Positions 36,808 through 45,643 of a stretch of DNA of 64,000 nt are shown here, piece after piece. This DNA comes from JAIPAN01 sp040403555 (lineage in GTDB: Bacteria > Bacteroidota > Bacteroidia > Sphingobacteriales > Sphingobacteriaceae): positions 1 to 64,000 of the forward strand of contig JBBAKN010000004.1 of NCBI GenBank assembly GCA_040403555.1. Direction: 5' to 3'. The notes under the pieces were generated by a model. It worked only from the letters and a program-made list of their open reading frames with translations. It was not told where the DNA came from and made no database searches. The position numbers and the translations under genes are program-made. Numbering within the stretch: position 1 is the first letter of the stretch; each line of letters starts with the position of its first letter.

Positions 36808-37692
36808 TTAAACAATGCTAGCGCTATGTGTTTCCATAGCACGATCTACTTTTTTTACCAAACCTTGTAGTACATTTCCTGGGCCTACTTCGGTAAAGGA
36901 GGTGGCGCCATCTTGCAGCATGTGTTGTACAATTTGGGTCCAGCGTACAGCACCAGTAAGCTGGGCAATTAGGTTTTTCTTAATGCTTGCCGAATCGGTA
37001 TAGGGTTTCGCATCTATATTTTGGTAGATAGGGCAAAAAGGTGCGTTAATTACCGTATTCTCTATAGCAGATTGTAATTCGGCACGGGCCGATTCCATTA
37101 ATGGAGAGTGAAAGGCACCCCCAACATTTAGTTTTATAGCCCTTTTGGCACCAACTTCGGTTAACAATTCACAGGCTTTATCAATACCGGCAATACTACC
37201 CGAAATAACCAATTGGCCTGGGCAGTTGTAATTTGCTGGTACTACCACATCGTCTACTTTGGCACAAATTTCTTCTACAATAGCATCTTCAAGACCTAAA
37301 ATAGCCGCCATGGTTGAGGGTTGTAGTTCGCACGCCTTTTGCATGGCATTGGCACGAGCTGCTACTAAGCGTAAACCATCTTCAAAAGAAAGCGCTCCGG
37401 CAGCAACCAATGCCGAAAACTCACCCAAACTGTGTCCAGCAACCATATCTGGTTTAAATGAAGTCCCTAATACTTTTGCTAAAATTACCGAGTGAAGAAA
37501 AATAGCCGGTTGGGTTACCTTGGTTTCTTTTAAATCTTCTTCGGTACCGTTAAACATGATATCGGTAATTCTGAATCCTAAAATAGAGTTGGCTTGCTCA
37601 AATAGCACCTTGGCTTCTGCAGATTGTTCGTACAATTCTATGCCCATGCCTACAAATTGTGCTCCTTGTCCAGGGAAAACGTATGCTTTCAT
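36808..37692 (-). CDS. fabD: Malonyl-CoA:ACP transacylase
   Basis: 294 residues with GQGAQFVGMG at the N-terminus and the nucleophile elbow AGHSLGEFSALVAAG (Ser88) plus GGAFHSPLMESA with the catalytic His. It loads malonyl groups onto ACP for fatty-acid synthesis. It starts 12 bases past the folE stop. Confidence 0.96.
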   Translation of the reverse strand: MKAYVFPGQGAQFVGMGIELYEQSAEAKVLFEQANSILGFRITDIMFNGTEEDLKETKVTQPAIFLHSVILAKVLGTSFKPDMVAGHSLGEFSALVAAGALSFEDGLRLVAARANAMQKACELQPSTMAAILGLEDAIVEEICAKVDDVVVPANYNCPGQLVISGSIAGIDKACELLTEVGAKRAIKLNVGGAFHSPLMESARAELQSAIENTVINAPFCPIYQNIDAKPYTDSASIKKNLIAQLTGAVRWTQIVQHMLQDGATSFTEVGPGNVLQGLVKKVDRAMETHSASIV

Positions 37693-37704
37693 CTATTTTT
37701 AAAA

Positions 37705-38340
37705 TTAGTGTAGGCTAGCGGTAATTAAACGTAAAAATTCAGCACGTGTTTTATCCTCTTCAAACTCTCCAGTAAATGCCGATGTGGTGGTTACTGAATT
37801 CTGTTTTTGTACCCCCCGCATGGCCATGCACAAATGCTTGCACTCAATAACAACTGCAACCCCAACAGGGTTTAGGGTCTCTTGAATGCAATCGCGAATT
37901 TCGTTGGTTAAGCGCTCTTGTACTTGTAGCCTACGAGCAAAGGCGTCTACCACACGAGGCAGTTTACTTAAACCCACAATGTGACCGTTGGGAATGTAGG
38001 CAATGTGCGCCTTGCCGAAAAAAGGCAACATGTGATGTTCACACATAGAGAATATCTCAATATCTTTTACAACCACCATTTGGCTGTAGTCTTCTTTAAA
38101 CATGGCACTTTTTAAAATTGTCGCCGGATCCATGTCGTAACCCTGGGTTAAAAACTGCAGGGCCTTGGCGACACGTTCTGGGGTTTTAAGTAACCCTTCT
38201 CTAGATGGATCTTCACCCAATTGCGGCAAAATTGCGGCATAGTGGCGGGCAATGTCATCAATCTTATCTTGATTATACCGATCTATCTTGGTATATCCGT
38301 TTAGTATTTCCTCTTCGTCGAGGTGGTCAAATTTGTTCAT
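37705..38340 (-). CDS. folE: GTP cyclohydrolase I
   Basis: 211 residues. The zinc site Cys-His...Cys is in FSMCEHHMLPFFGKAHIAYIP and CKHLCMAMRGVQ, and the GTP-binding GLLKTPERVAKAL and QERLTNEI segments are present. It turns GTP into dihydroneopterin triphosphate. The frame is open back to 38418 within the upstream gene, but MNKFDHLDEEEILNGYTKIDRY starting at 38340 is the natural start. The preceding 6-pyruvoyl-THP synthase-like gene uses its product. Confidence 0.95.
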   Translation of the reverse strand: MNKFDHLDEEEILNGYTKIDRYNQDKIDDIARHYAAILPQLGEDPSREGLLKTPERVAKALQFLTQGYDMDPATILKSAMFKEDYSQMVVVKDIEIFSMCEHHMLPFFGKAHIAYIPNGHIVGLSKLPRVVDAFARRLQVQERLTNEIRDCIQETLNPVGVAVVIECKHLCMAMRGVQKQNSVTTTSAFTGEFEEDKTRAEFLRLITASLH

Positions 38341-38350
38341 GTTAGGGTTG

Positions 38351-38764
38351 TTATGCACCGAAATATTCAACGTAATTATTTTCTGTTTCGAACAGTTTAA
38401 TGCTGTGTAAGGCCACACCTAGTTGCTTGATAGGCAGCTCTAGTTGATTCCAAATTTCCAACGCTAAAATTTCAGTGGAGGCTAATTTGCCCTTCATAAA
38501 GTCTACATCTAAGTTGATGTTTTTATGATCTAAGGGATCTATTACGTTGGCAATAATTATTTTTTTAAGGTCTTTTAAATCAATTACAAAACCCGTTTCC
38601 GGATTAATTCCGCCCTTAATGGTTACAAATAATTCGTAATTGTGGCCATGCCAATTTGGGTTGGCACACTTACCAAAAGTGTCGTTATTTTTTTCTACCG
38701 ACCAATCTTCGCGGTATAATTTGTGAGCGGCATTAAATCGCTCTCTACGGGTTATAAAAATCAT
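38351..38764 (-). CDS. 6-carboxytetrahydropterin / 6-pyruvoyl-tetrahydropterin synthase family
   Basis: 137 residues. Zinc ligands appear in FNAAHKL and WHGHNYEL, the catalytic Cys in KCANPNWHGH, and ETGFVIDLKDLKK and DPLDHKNIN. QueD-like proteins make the precursor of queuosine from dihydroneopterin triphosphate; the adjacent folE supplies that. Assignment between QueD and PTPS is not certain from one sequence. A -7 box lies at 38784-38791. Confidence 0.92.
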   Translation of the reverse strand: MIFITRRERFNAAHKLYREDWSVEKNNDTFGKCANPNWHGHNYELFVTIKGGINPETGFVIDLKDLKKIIIANVIDPLDHKNINLDVDFMKGKLASTEILALEIWNQLELPIKQLGVALHSIKLFETENNYVEYFGA

Positions 38765-38783
38765 TTCTCTTGCTATTATTTAG

Positions 38784-38791
38784 CAAATATA
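38784..38791 (-). promoter_or_regulatory. -7 element (TATATTTG) upstream of the pterin genes
   Basis: Matches TAnnTTTG on the minus strand; start of transcription would be about 13 bases before the ATG at 38764. Confidence 0.5.
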
Positions 38792-38844
38792 AATAAACCC
38801 TACGAAGCACGACAGGAAAGCTGGATAGTGTTTAACTTTACGGC

Positions 38845-39489
38845 ATGAAAATTTTGCTAGTTGCCGCCACTTCTGCCGAAATAGCACCCCTGCTTACCAA
38901 GCACTTTTTAGGCCAAAATACCGACTCATTTATCATGGGTAAGCACCAAGTAAACGTACTTATAACGGGTGTAGGAATGGTTTCTACAGCCTTTGCCTTG
39001 GGGCAAGAATTAACTAAAAATGGGTATGATTTAGCCATTAATGCTGGCATTGGTGGTTCTTTCGATCGTAGCATTCCGTTAGGCAAGGTTTTACATATTA
39101 GTGACGATACTTTTGCTGAATTGGGTGCCGAAGATGCACATGGATTTATAGCCATAGATACGCTTGGTTTTGGCACGCAATACACCCAAGCCCTAGCTCC
39201 GGCTATTCCGTTTCCTTTTTTAGAAACTATACAAAAAGCCAGCGCCATAACCGTAAATAAAGTTCATGGTCATGCTAATTCCATCGCCGCTACCACTTCT
39301 AAATACCATGTGCAAGTTGAAAGTATGGAAGGTGCAGCCTTTTTTTACAGTTGTGCCCAAGCTCAAGTGCCTTCTATTCAGCTAAGGGCTATTTCTAATT
39401 GGGTAGAACCCCGAAATCGCGATGCATGGAATATTCCGCTAGCCATTGCTAACCTGAATCAAAGTATAGAACAACTTTTAAGCGAATAA
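38845..39489 (+). CDS. mqnB: Futalosine hydrolase
   Basis: 214 residues of the nucleoside phosphorylase/MTAN fold with LITGVGMVSTAFALG, NAGIGGSFDRS and the catalytic stretch ESMEGAAFFYSC. The next gene, one base into its stop, is MqnD, which fixes the role: hydrolysis of futalosine in the alternative menaquinone pathway. A TAACTTTA stretch at 38833-38840 ends 4 bases before the ATG, hinting at a leaderless transcript. Confidence 0.93.
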   Translation: MKILLVAATSAEIAPLLTKHFLGQNTDSFIMGKHQVNVLITGVGMVSTAFALGQELTKNGYDLAINAGIGGSFDRSIPLGKVLHISDDTFAELGAEDAHGFIAIDTLGFGTQYTQALAPAIPFPFLETIQKASAITVNKVHGHANSIAATTSKYHVQVESMEGAAFFYSCAQAQVPSIQLRAISNWVEPRNRDAWNIPLAIANLNQSIEQLLSE

Positions 39490-40331
39490 TGAAAAAGCTG
39501 AGTTTAGGGTTTTCTCCCTGCCCCAACGATACCTTTATTTTCGATGCACTTATTCATCATAAAGTTGACACCGAGGGTCTAGAGTTTGATGTTTTTTTCG
39601 ATGATGTTGAAACGCTTAATAGAAAAGCCCTGCAAGGCGTATTAGATATTACCAAACTTAGTTTCCATGCCTTTGCTCATTTAAGCGATAGGTATGTGCT
39701 GCTCGATGCCGGTAGTGCTCTTGGTTTTGGCGTGGGCCCTTTGCTTATTTCAAAAACAGCCTATACTCCAGAAGAAGTACAACATCAATCTAGCCTTAGC
39801 GTGGGTATACCCGGTACCTATACTACCGCTAATTTTTTATTGGGTATTGCTTTCCCAGAATTGCAAAATAAAAAAGAGTTAATGTTTTCGGCTATTGAAG
39901 AATCCTTGTTAAACGAAGAACTCAATTTGGGCGTAATTATTCACGAGAATAGGTTTACCTATGCGCAAAAAGGCCTTCATAAGGTTATGGATTTGGGCGA
40001 TTATTGGGAGCAAGAAACAGGCATGCCCATACCGCTAGGAGGTATTGTGATGAAGCGAAACATCGATATAGAAACACAACATACCGTAAACCGCTTAATT
40101 CGTAAAAGTGTAGAATATGCATTTGAACACCCCGAGGCCAGTAGCGATTTTGTGCGCAAACATGCACAAGAGTTGGATGAATCGGTGCGCAAACAACACA
40201 TCGATTTATATGTAAATAAATATAGTATTGATTTGGGCGATTTGGGTAAAAAAGCTATTCGAGTGTTTTTTGAGAAAGGCCAATCGGCAGGACTTATTTA
40301 TACTTACGTAGAGCAGTTGTTTCTTACCTAA
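39489..40331 (+). CDS. mqnD: 1,4-dihydroxy-6-naphthoate synthase
   Basis: 280 residues, periplasmic-binding-protein fold used as an enzyme. Signature LGFSPCPNDTFIFDALIHHKV at the N-terminus, DITKLSFHAF, and GSALGFGVGPLL. It converts cyclic dehypoxanthine futalosine to 1,4-dihydroxy-6-naphthoate. It overlaps mqnB by one base, and its stop overlaps that of the convergent permease by 4. Confidence 0.95.
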   Translation: MKKLSLGFSPCPNDTFIFDALIHHKVDTEGLEFDVFFDDVETLNRKALQGVLDITKLSFHAFAHLSDRYVLLDAGSALGFGVGPLLISKTAYTPEEVQHQSSLSVGIPGTYTTANFLLGIAFPELQNKKELMFSAIEESLLNEELNLGVIIHENRFTYAQKGLHKVMDLGDYWEQETGMPIPLGGIVMKRNIDIETQHTVNRLIRKSVEYAFEHPEASSDFVRKHAQELDESVRKQHIDLYVNKYSIDLGDLGKKAIRVFFEKGQSAGLIYTYVEQLFLT

Positions 40332-41557
40332 AGTGTTTCTTTTAGTTGATCGAGCGTTTTTACACTCAAGCTTGAAGATATAGCCGATGCAATTGCTGAA
40401 ATACTAAAAACGGTCATGGTCACCAATACAAAATCGCTGATTTTTAACCCAATTGGATACGATTCTAGTAGCGGATTGGGGCCATCATCCATTTTTACAA
40501 AACCTGTTTTTTGTTGAATGAGGCAAAATGCCAGGGCTAATGCCAGCCCTATTACACAGCCAATTCCCGAAATCATCATTCCTTCTAAAAAGAAAATACG
40601 GCGAATGAGTGATTTTCTGGCACCCATACTGCTCAAAATAGCAATGTCTTTTCGTTTATCAATAACCAGCATAGTTAAAGAGCCTATAATGTTGAAAATA
40701 GCAATAATGAGTACAAAAGTTAAGATGAGAAAAATGGCCCATTTCTCTGAATTAAGAATTTTATACAAGAGTTCATTTTGCTGAATGCGGTTTTTTACCA
40801 CAAAGTTGTCTCCTAATTTTTTCGTTAACTCTTCCTGAAAATTATCGGCATTTACACCAGGCCTCACACTAATTTCAAGGCTAGTACAGGCACTGGGTTC
40901 GTTCAATAACTCTCTTGCTAGAGAAATGGGTACCCAAACCATATCGTTTACCTCCTGTTGTATGCGTAAAACGCCCACTGGAAAAACAGAACGTACCGCA
41001 AATTCATCGGCGGGGTTAAGGCTGTTACTTACTCCTTTTCTTGGAGCGTAAATATCAAGCGTTTGAAATTGATCGCCGATGTTTACAGAAAGGTACGATT
41101 GCACCGAAGCGCCAATTACCGCTGTGGGGTTTCCGTTTTGCTCTAACAAAAAATTACCGCTTAGTAACACACTATCCACTGCCTTTCCTTTTGCAAAATC
41201 TGCACTTACTCCTTTCATCTTCCCAATAAATTGGGTATTACCATAACGTATGAGCGCTTTTTCTTGCAGTACTTCGGTATAATTAAGCACCCGTTTATCT
41301 TTGGCCAGTTCTTGTATGCTAATATTGTTCGGGTTAAAATGTTTTGAATGTGCGGCTGTTATTTCTATATCGGGCCCCAAATTGTTGTACATGGATAAGA
41401 TGATTCCCTCAAAGCCATTAAACACCGACAGAATAATGATGAGAGCTGTACTCCCCACCAATACCCCCAACATAGAGATGCCCGAAATAATGTGAATAGC
41501 GTTAACCGATTTTTTAGAAAAAAGGTATCTCTTGGCTATATAGTGTGCGGTATTCAA
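40328..41557 (-). CDS. FtsX/LolC-E-type ABC transporter permease
   Basis: 409 residues with four membrane segments (about 25-50, 280-300, 325-350, 375-400) and a large periplasmic domain between the first two, as in LolC/LolE. The ends ILIIAIFNIIGSLTMLVIDKRKDIAILSSMGA are the FtsX domain. It probably takes part in lipoprotein release to the outer membrane, but no LolD-type ATPase is adjacent. The name LolC or LolE would be a guess. Confidence 0.87.
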   Translation of the reverse strand: MNTAHYIAKRYLFSKKSVNAIHIISGISMLGVLVGSTALIIILSVFNGFEGIILSMYNNLGPDIEITAAHSKHFNPNNISIQELAKDKRVLNYTEVLQEKALIRYGNTQFIGKMKGVSADFAKGKAVDSVLLSGNFLLEQNGNPTAVIGASVQSYLSVNIGDQFQTLDIYAPRKGVSNSLNPADEFAVRSVFPVGVLRIQQEVNDMVWVPISLARELLNEPSACTSLEISVRPGVNADNFQEELTKKLGDNFVVKNRIQQNELLYKILNSEKWAIFLILTFVLIIAIFNIIGSLTMLVIDKRKDIAILSSMGARKSLIRRIFFLEGMMISGIGCVIGLALALAFCLIQQKTGFVKMDDGPNPLLESYPIGLKISDFVLVTMTVFSISAIASAISSSLSVKTLDQLKETL

Positions 41558-41560
41558 AGC

Positions 41561-42199
41561 TTATAGTAAAAATGGATTGTGCGCTTTTTCGAATCCTATT
41601 TGGGTGCTTAGTCCATGACCTGGATATACCACACAATCGGTAGGTAAGTTAAACAGTTTGTGTTTAATGTTATCTAGTAATTGTTGATGATTACCGCCTG
41701 GCAAATCGGTGCGGCCAATACTTTGATAAAATAACACATCGCCCCCAATGAGAAAATTATCGGCTGGGCTGTGAAAACACAGGTGCCCCGGAGAATGCCC
41801 GGGTGCAAAAATCAATTCCAATTCACTTTTACCAAAGGCTATTTTTCCGCTTTCGGACAAGAATGTTTCTGGTAGTGGCGAAAGCTCATAGCGTATGCCC
41901 ATTTGGGGAGCATAGCCCGGAATAGCATGGAGCACTTCTAATTCGAGCTTATGAAATTCGGGTAGTAATCCATAGAGGCTATGCACAAATGCGTTGCCCA
42001 ACACATGGTCAATATGGCAATGGGTGTTTAGTAGTTTTACCGGGGTTAATTTCTGGCTTTCAATAAAGCGGCTAAGTTCGTTTTGCTCTTGCGACGTATA
42101 GGCTCCAGAATCTATGATGACACAGTCTTTGCTTTCATCGAACAACACGTAACCATTTTCTTGATAGGGATTAGCCGTAAAGGATTGAACAGAAATCAT
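41561..42199 (-). CDS. MBL-fold metallo-hydrolase (glyoxalase II-like)
   Basis: 212 residues with the HxHxDH motif NTHCHIDHVLGN (about 58-69), PGHSPGHLCFH, GGDVLF and VYPGHG. These complete the binuclear metal site. The substrate group (hydroxyacylglutathione-like or other thioesters) cannot be settled from sequence. A TACCTTTG box at 42204-42211 ends only 5 bases from the ATG. Confidence 0.92.
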   Translation of the reverse strand: MISVQSFTANPYQENGYVLFDESKDCVIIDSGAYTSQEQNELSRFIESQKLTPVKLLNTHCHIDHVLGNAFVHSLYGLLPEFHKLELEVLHAIPGYAPQMGIRYELSPLPETFLSESGKIAFGKSELELIFAPGHSPGHLCFHSPADNFLIGGDVLFYQSIGRTDLPGGNHQQLLDNIKHKLFNLPTDCVVYPGHGLSTQIGFEKAHNPFLL

Positions 42200-42203
42200 A
42201 CCC

Positions 42204-42211
42204 CAAAGGTA
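42204..42211 (-). promoter_or_regulatory. -7 element (TACCTTTG) touching the MBL gene start
   Basis: On the minus strand the box ends 4 bases before the ATG at 42199; the expected start of transcription falls at the ATG itself, so the mRNA would be leaderless. Confidence 0.5.
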
Positions 42212-42238
42212 AACATCCGCAGCTTAAATTTAGATGGG

Positions 42239-42246
42239 TATCTTTG
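42239..42246 (+). promoter_or_regulatory. -7 element (TATCTTTG) touching the DCC gene start
   Basis: The box ends 5 bases before the ATG at 42252, so the mRNA would be leaderless. The other possible start (42234) is upstream of the box. Confidence 0.5.
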
Positions 42247-42251
42247 TATAC

Positions 42252-42605
42252 ATGAGTGAAAAACAAACAGTAGTTTTTTTTGATGACGCTTGCCCCATGT
42301 GTGTGGGTGTAAGTGGCTGGCTTAGCCGTATTGATGGCAAAAATCAATTTAAGCTAGTGCCCTATCAAAATGCAGAAATTTTGGCTCAATACCCTCAATT
42401 AAGTGCCGAAGCTTGCCAAAAAGAACTTCATTTGGTAACCGCCCAGGGGAAAGTGCTGAGTGGTGCCGATGCCGTTTTAGAAATTTGGAAACAAACGGGG
42501 CATTGGTCTTCTTTTTTGGCAAAACTGTTTTTGTTAGCTCCTTTTATTTGGTTAGCCCGACCACTATATAAATTTATTGCTCGAAATCGCAGGTTTTTTA
42601 GCTAG
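42252..42605 (+). CDS. DCC-family (DUF393) thiol-disulfide-type protein
   Basis: 117 residues with the DxxCxxC pattern DDACPMCVG (Cys14, Cys17) and one C-terminal hydrophobic stretch (LAKLFLLAPFIWLARPLY). DCC proteins are thioredoxin-like but their job is not known. The start at 42252 fits the -7 box. Its stop overlaps the convergent DinB gene by 8 bases. Confidence 0.85.
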   Translation: MSEKQTVVFFDDACPMCVGVSGWLSRIDGKNQFKLVPYQNAEILAQYPQLSAEACQKELHLVTAQGKVLSGADAVLEIWKQTGHWSSFLAKLFLLAPFIWLARPLYKFIARNRRFFS

Positions 42606-43110
42606 TTAAATAACGCTCTTGCAGTATTTTTTGGTGGTGATTGATATGCCCAACAAGGATGAATAGTAAGGCCTTTACCGATACAAAATTCTGATTTGCT
42701 TGGCCACTTCTGCTCCATTCCTGCTCTGTAAATTGACTAAATAAATATAGTTTACTCGTTCTAATGGCTACAAACTCTTCAGCTAGGCTTTCTAAACTTC
42801 TACCCGAATAGTTTGAGTGTTTTACATAATCGTTTTCTTCAAAGCCGGCTAGATTTTGTTGATCGTTTCTGGCAAAACGCAAGGCTCGGTAAGCTAGAAT
42901 CCGTTCCGTGTCTAGCAAGTGCCCAATTACTTCTTTTACCGTCCATTTTTCGGGTGCATAGGCGTAGTTTTCTTTCTCTTTAGGAATTTGAGAAATAAAG
43001 GCCGAAAATGTAATTTCTTGTTGCTTGAATTCCGCCCATACATCTGCCGAAACGGTAGCAATATAGGGTTTACAATAGGCTGGGTATTCGCTAGGCTGTG
43101 GTGGGTTCAT
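42598..43110 (-). CDS. DinB-like protein
   Basis: 170 residues, DinB four-helix fold with metal-ligand histidines in VKEVIGHLLDTERILAYRALRFARND and ILVGHINHHQKILQERYL. Similar proteins act as thiol S-transferases (bacillithiol or mycothiol), but the substrate here is open. An in-frame ATG at 43119 is an alternative; both starts overlap the end of the kinase gene. Confidence 0.82.
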   Translation of the reverse strand: MNPPQPSEYPAYCKPYIATVSADVWAEFKQQEITFSAFISQIPKEKENYAYAPEKWTVKEVIGHLLDTERILAYRALRFARNDQQNLAGFEENDYVKHSNYSGRSLESLAEEFVAIRTSKLYLFSQFTEQEWSRSGQANQNFVSVKALLFILVGHINHHQKILQERYLTS

Positions 43111-44338
43111 AGTTGGCATTGCTTTTTAAAATGATGCGAAAAGTGGTTCCTCTTCCAAGTTCAGAATCTTTCACAAAAATCTGTCCGCTATGGTAATTTT
43201 GTATAATTCGTCGAGTTAAGGATAAACCCAAGCCCCAGCCACGTTTTCGGGTGGTATAGCCAGGTTGAAAAATAGTTTCAAATTTGTTTTTCGGAATACC
43301 CTTTCCGCTATCGCTAATGTCTATAATTACTTGTTCTTTTACCAAATTATCGAGAATATGTACATCAATGCTCCCGGCGCCATCGAGTGCGTTTACTGCA
43401 TTTTTTAATAAATTTTCGAGTACCCAATCAAATAGTGGAATATTTAGTAAGGCCTGGGCTTGTTTATCTCCATGTACTTGAAAGCTAATTTTATCACTAC
43501 TTCTAAATTTAAAATAGTTCACAAAATCGGACACAACTGCGTATACTACCTGATTTTCTAGTACTGGTTTTGAGCCTATTTTAGAAAAGCGATCGGCTAC
43601 AATTTCTAGCCTTTTCATATCGTTCTCCATCTCTAATAACAAATGCTCATCATCTGCAGGGAATTTAGCTTTTAGTAATTCTACCCAAGCCATTAAGGAA
43701 GAAATTGGGGTACCTAATTGGTGTGCGGTTTCTTTGGCCATACCCACCCATACCAAATTTTGCTCCGATTTTCGGGCGGAATTAAACACAAAATAAGCGA
43801 TGAGTAAAAACAGGGCAATAAGAGTTAGTTGAATATAGGGGAATATGCGTAAGCGGGTAAGTAAAACCGAATCTTTGTAGTACACCAATTGCTCGTCGTT
43901 TACGCCAAACGACGTTACCCGTATATGGATGGGTTCGTGCTGAGCTTTCATTTGCTCCAGCTCATTCTTAAAGTATTCGGGGTCGTATTTTTTTTGTTTT
44001 AGTTTATCTATGGTACGTTCTTGTGCCTCTAGTTTCATATTTGTTTTGGTACTATCTAAGCCTTTCCAAAATATAATTTTACCACTGCTGTTGGTTACAA
44101 TGGCGGGTACTTCTAGGCTATCTCGAATGGAATAAATGAACGTAATAAATTCATCATTCACATCTACAACTTCCAAAATTTTCTTGTTACTCAATGCCCA
44201 AACTTCTGCCCGGGTGCGTTCGGCTACCGAAATGTTTTTTACCAAATAATTGGTATACCATAAAGAGGCTCCTGCAATAAGCACCGCAAAGGCTAGCAGT
44301 ATAAATTTCCAAAATCGTTTTTGAGCGTATGGATTCAT
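43091..44338 (-). CDS. Membrane histidine kinase, PorY-like
   Basis: 415 residues. Two transmembrane helices (about 10-32 and 165-185) flank a periplasmic domain. The cytoplasmic part has the H-box AKETAHQLGTPISSL (His206), the N-box NLLKNAVNALDG, DSGKGIPKNKF and GWGLGLSLTRRII. No HAMP domain is visible. The kinase PorY of Porphyromonas has a similar two-TM, roughly 400-residue layout, and porX lies in this same window (17855), so this is a fair candidate partner. That is an inference from memory. The gene sits in a run with the exported FAD protein (8-base gap). Confidence 0.85.
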   Translation of the reverse strand: MNPYAQKRFWKFILLAFAVLIAGASLWYTNYLVKNISVAERTRAEVWALSNKKILEVVDVNDEFITFIYSIRDSLEVPAIVTNSSGKIIFWKGLDSTKTNMKLEAQERTIDKLKQKKYDPEYFKNELEQMKAQHEPIHIRVTSFGVNDEQLVYYKDSVLLTRLRIFPYIQLTLIALFLLIAYFVFNSARKSEQNLVWVGMAKETAHQLGTPISSLMAWVELLKAKFPADDEHLLLEMENDMKRLEIVADRFSKIGSKPVLENQVVYAVVSDFVNYFKFRSSDKISFQVHGDKQAQALLNIPLFDWVLENLLKNAVNALDGAGSIDVHILDNLVKEQVIIDISDSGKGIPKNKFETIFQPGYTTRKRGWGLGLSLTRRIIQNYHSGQIFVKDSELGRGTTFRIILKSNANYEPTTA

Positions 44339-44346
44339 TGCGGGTA

Positions 44347-45549
44347 CTAGTTAATCAATTCTCCTTGGAGGTCTACTTGGGTGGCAAAGGGTTGCAAATA
44401 GGCTTCGAGCAATACCGAGAATTCGTTCCTACTAATTTTCCGACTTTCATTAAAGCTCCCAGAAAGTCCAAGCGTGCTTTTCCAGCCACGTTCAATTTCT
44501 AATTTCAATTCCTTACCCCGTGTGGCAGTATACGTAATTAAACCGATGGCATCTCCAACGCTTAATGCTGTTGTGTCTGCATGATCTGCAAACCAAATTT
44601 GGCTACGACTGTATAGTTTTTTCATCGAAATTTTAATCTCATCGGCATGCACATTTTCATTACCCATCCACAGCGGGGCTCCCTGCTTTTGCTGTATACC
44701 GTTGTTTAATAATCCAGTTAGAGCTACATGTGTTATAGCCACAAAATTACTATCTACTTGGTGCATGTCTTCAAAAGGAAGCAACGTGGCCTTGTAAGTC
44801 AGTAATTCACCCTGAATTAGTCGCACGTTTAGTTGTTCTGTAGTTGTTTTAAAAAAGGCACAAAAGGCCGCAGTGGCTCCTGCTGCTTGCCCTACATTGA
44901 GTTGTGCAAATGCAGATTTTGCTGAAGGAATGCGGATTAGGTTAGCCGTTTTATCTAGTAATAATGCATTTAGCGGGAGTACGGTCTTGGGATCAAGCAA
45001 GGCTACGCTAGTTCTCATAAGTGGATTTTCAGCATCAAACGGAATGGAAGTACCAAGGGCAGGAGAAAGCCCTAATTTCTTAAGTATAGCTTGGTTATTA
45101 TCCGCATCAATAAGTATCAAAGTTTTAATTTTTTGCCCACTCTTTAAGTGCAGTTCCCATCCTTTTCCCGCTTCTTTTATTTCTTCAATGTCACTAAAAC
45201 TTACGAGTTTCAGATTTTTTACGGTATCGGTTAAAGATTTAATAGTTTTTAAAAGTGAATCGGCTTGTATTTTGCCGATTTTTTCTGGCAATGAATATTT
45301 TTTTAGGAGTTCTGATCCCAATGCCGATGGTACAGCTGGCTTTTCCCAATCGGCAAGTGATGCTTTATCTAACCATGAATCATTATTACTGATTAAAAGG
45401 GTTTGTACACCCGAGCGGGCGGATTGTATACTAGCCGCTAAGGCAGCTATAGTGTTGCCATATACACATACATCGGTGCGGAGCTTTTGAGCAAAGCTAG
45501 CATGCGCCCCAAGGCAAAATAATACAAAGAAGCAATAGAATTTTTTCAT
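44347..45549 (-). CDS. Exported FAD-dependent oxidoreductase-like protein
   Basis: 400 residues: signal peptide (MKKFYCFFVLFCLGAHASFAQ), then a Rossmann-type start TDVCVYGNTIAALAASIQSARSG (about 25-47), resembling the FAD_oxidored family, with LILIDADNNQAILKKLGL later. The second glycine pattern is GNTIAA rather than GxGxxG. A periplasmic flavoprotein of unknown substrate. It is separated by 8 bases from the kinase gene downstream. Confidence 0.72.
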   Translation of the reverse strand: MKKFYCFFVLFCLGAHASFAQKLRTDVCVYGNTIAALAASIQSARSGVQTLLISNNDSWLDKASLADWEKPAVPSALGSELLKKYSLPEKIGKIQADSLLKTIKSLTDTVKNLKLVSFSDIEEIKEAGKGWELHLKSGQKIKTLILIDADNNQAILKKLGLSPALGTSIPFDAENPLMRTSVALLDPKTVLPLNALLLDKTANLIRIPSAKSAFAQLNVGQAAGATAAFCAFFKTTTEQLNVRLIQGELLTYKATLLPFEDMHQVDSNFVAITHVALTGLLNNGIQQKQGAPLWMGNENVHADEIKISMKKLYSRSQIWFADHADTTALSVGDAIGLITYTATRGKELKLEIERGWKSTLGLSGSFNESRKISRNEFSVLLEAYLQPFATQVDLQGELIN

Positions 45550-45643
45550 GAATTGAATTGTACGTGGTGAATTTAAGCTTTCTTTACCTAAATTTAATCA
45601 CCAAAGCAATTTTTGACTAGCCATACATACCTTACACATTAGA

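Noticed and set aside
38838..39248. 136-codon minus-strand frame
   Set aside because: Antisense to mqnB; Cys/Ser/Pro-rich noise.
44873..45490. 205-codon open frame on the plus strand
   Set aside because: It is antisense to the exported FAD protein, is rich in Ser/Ala/Phe with no domain, and lacks any promoter or neighbour logic.
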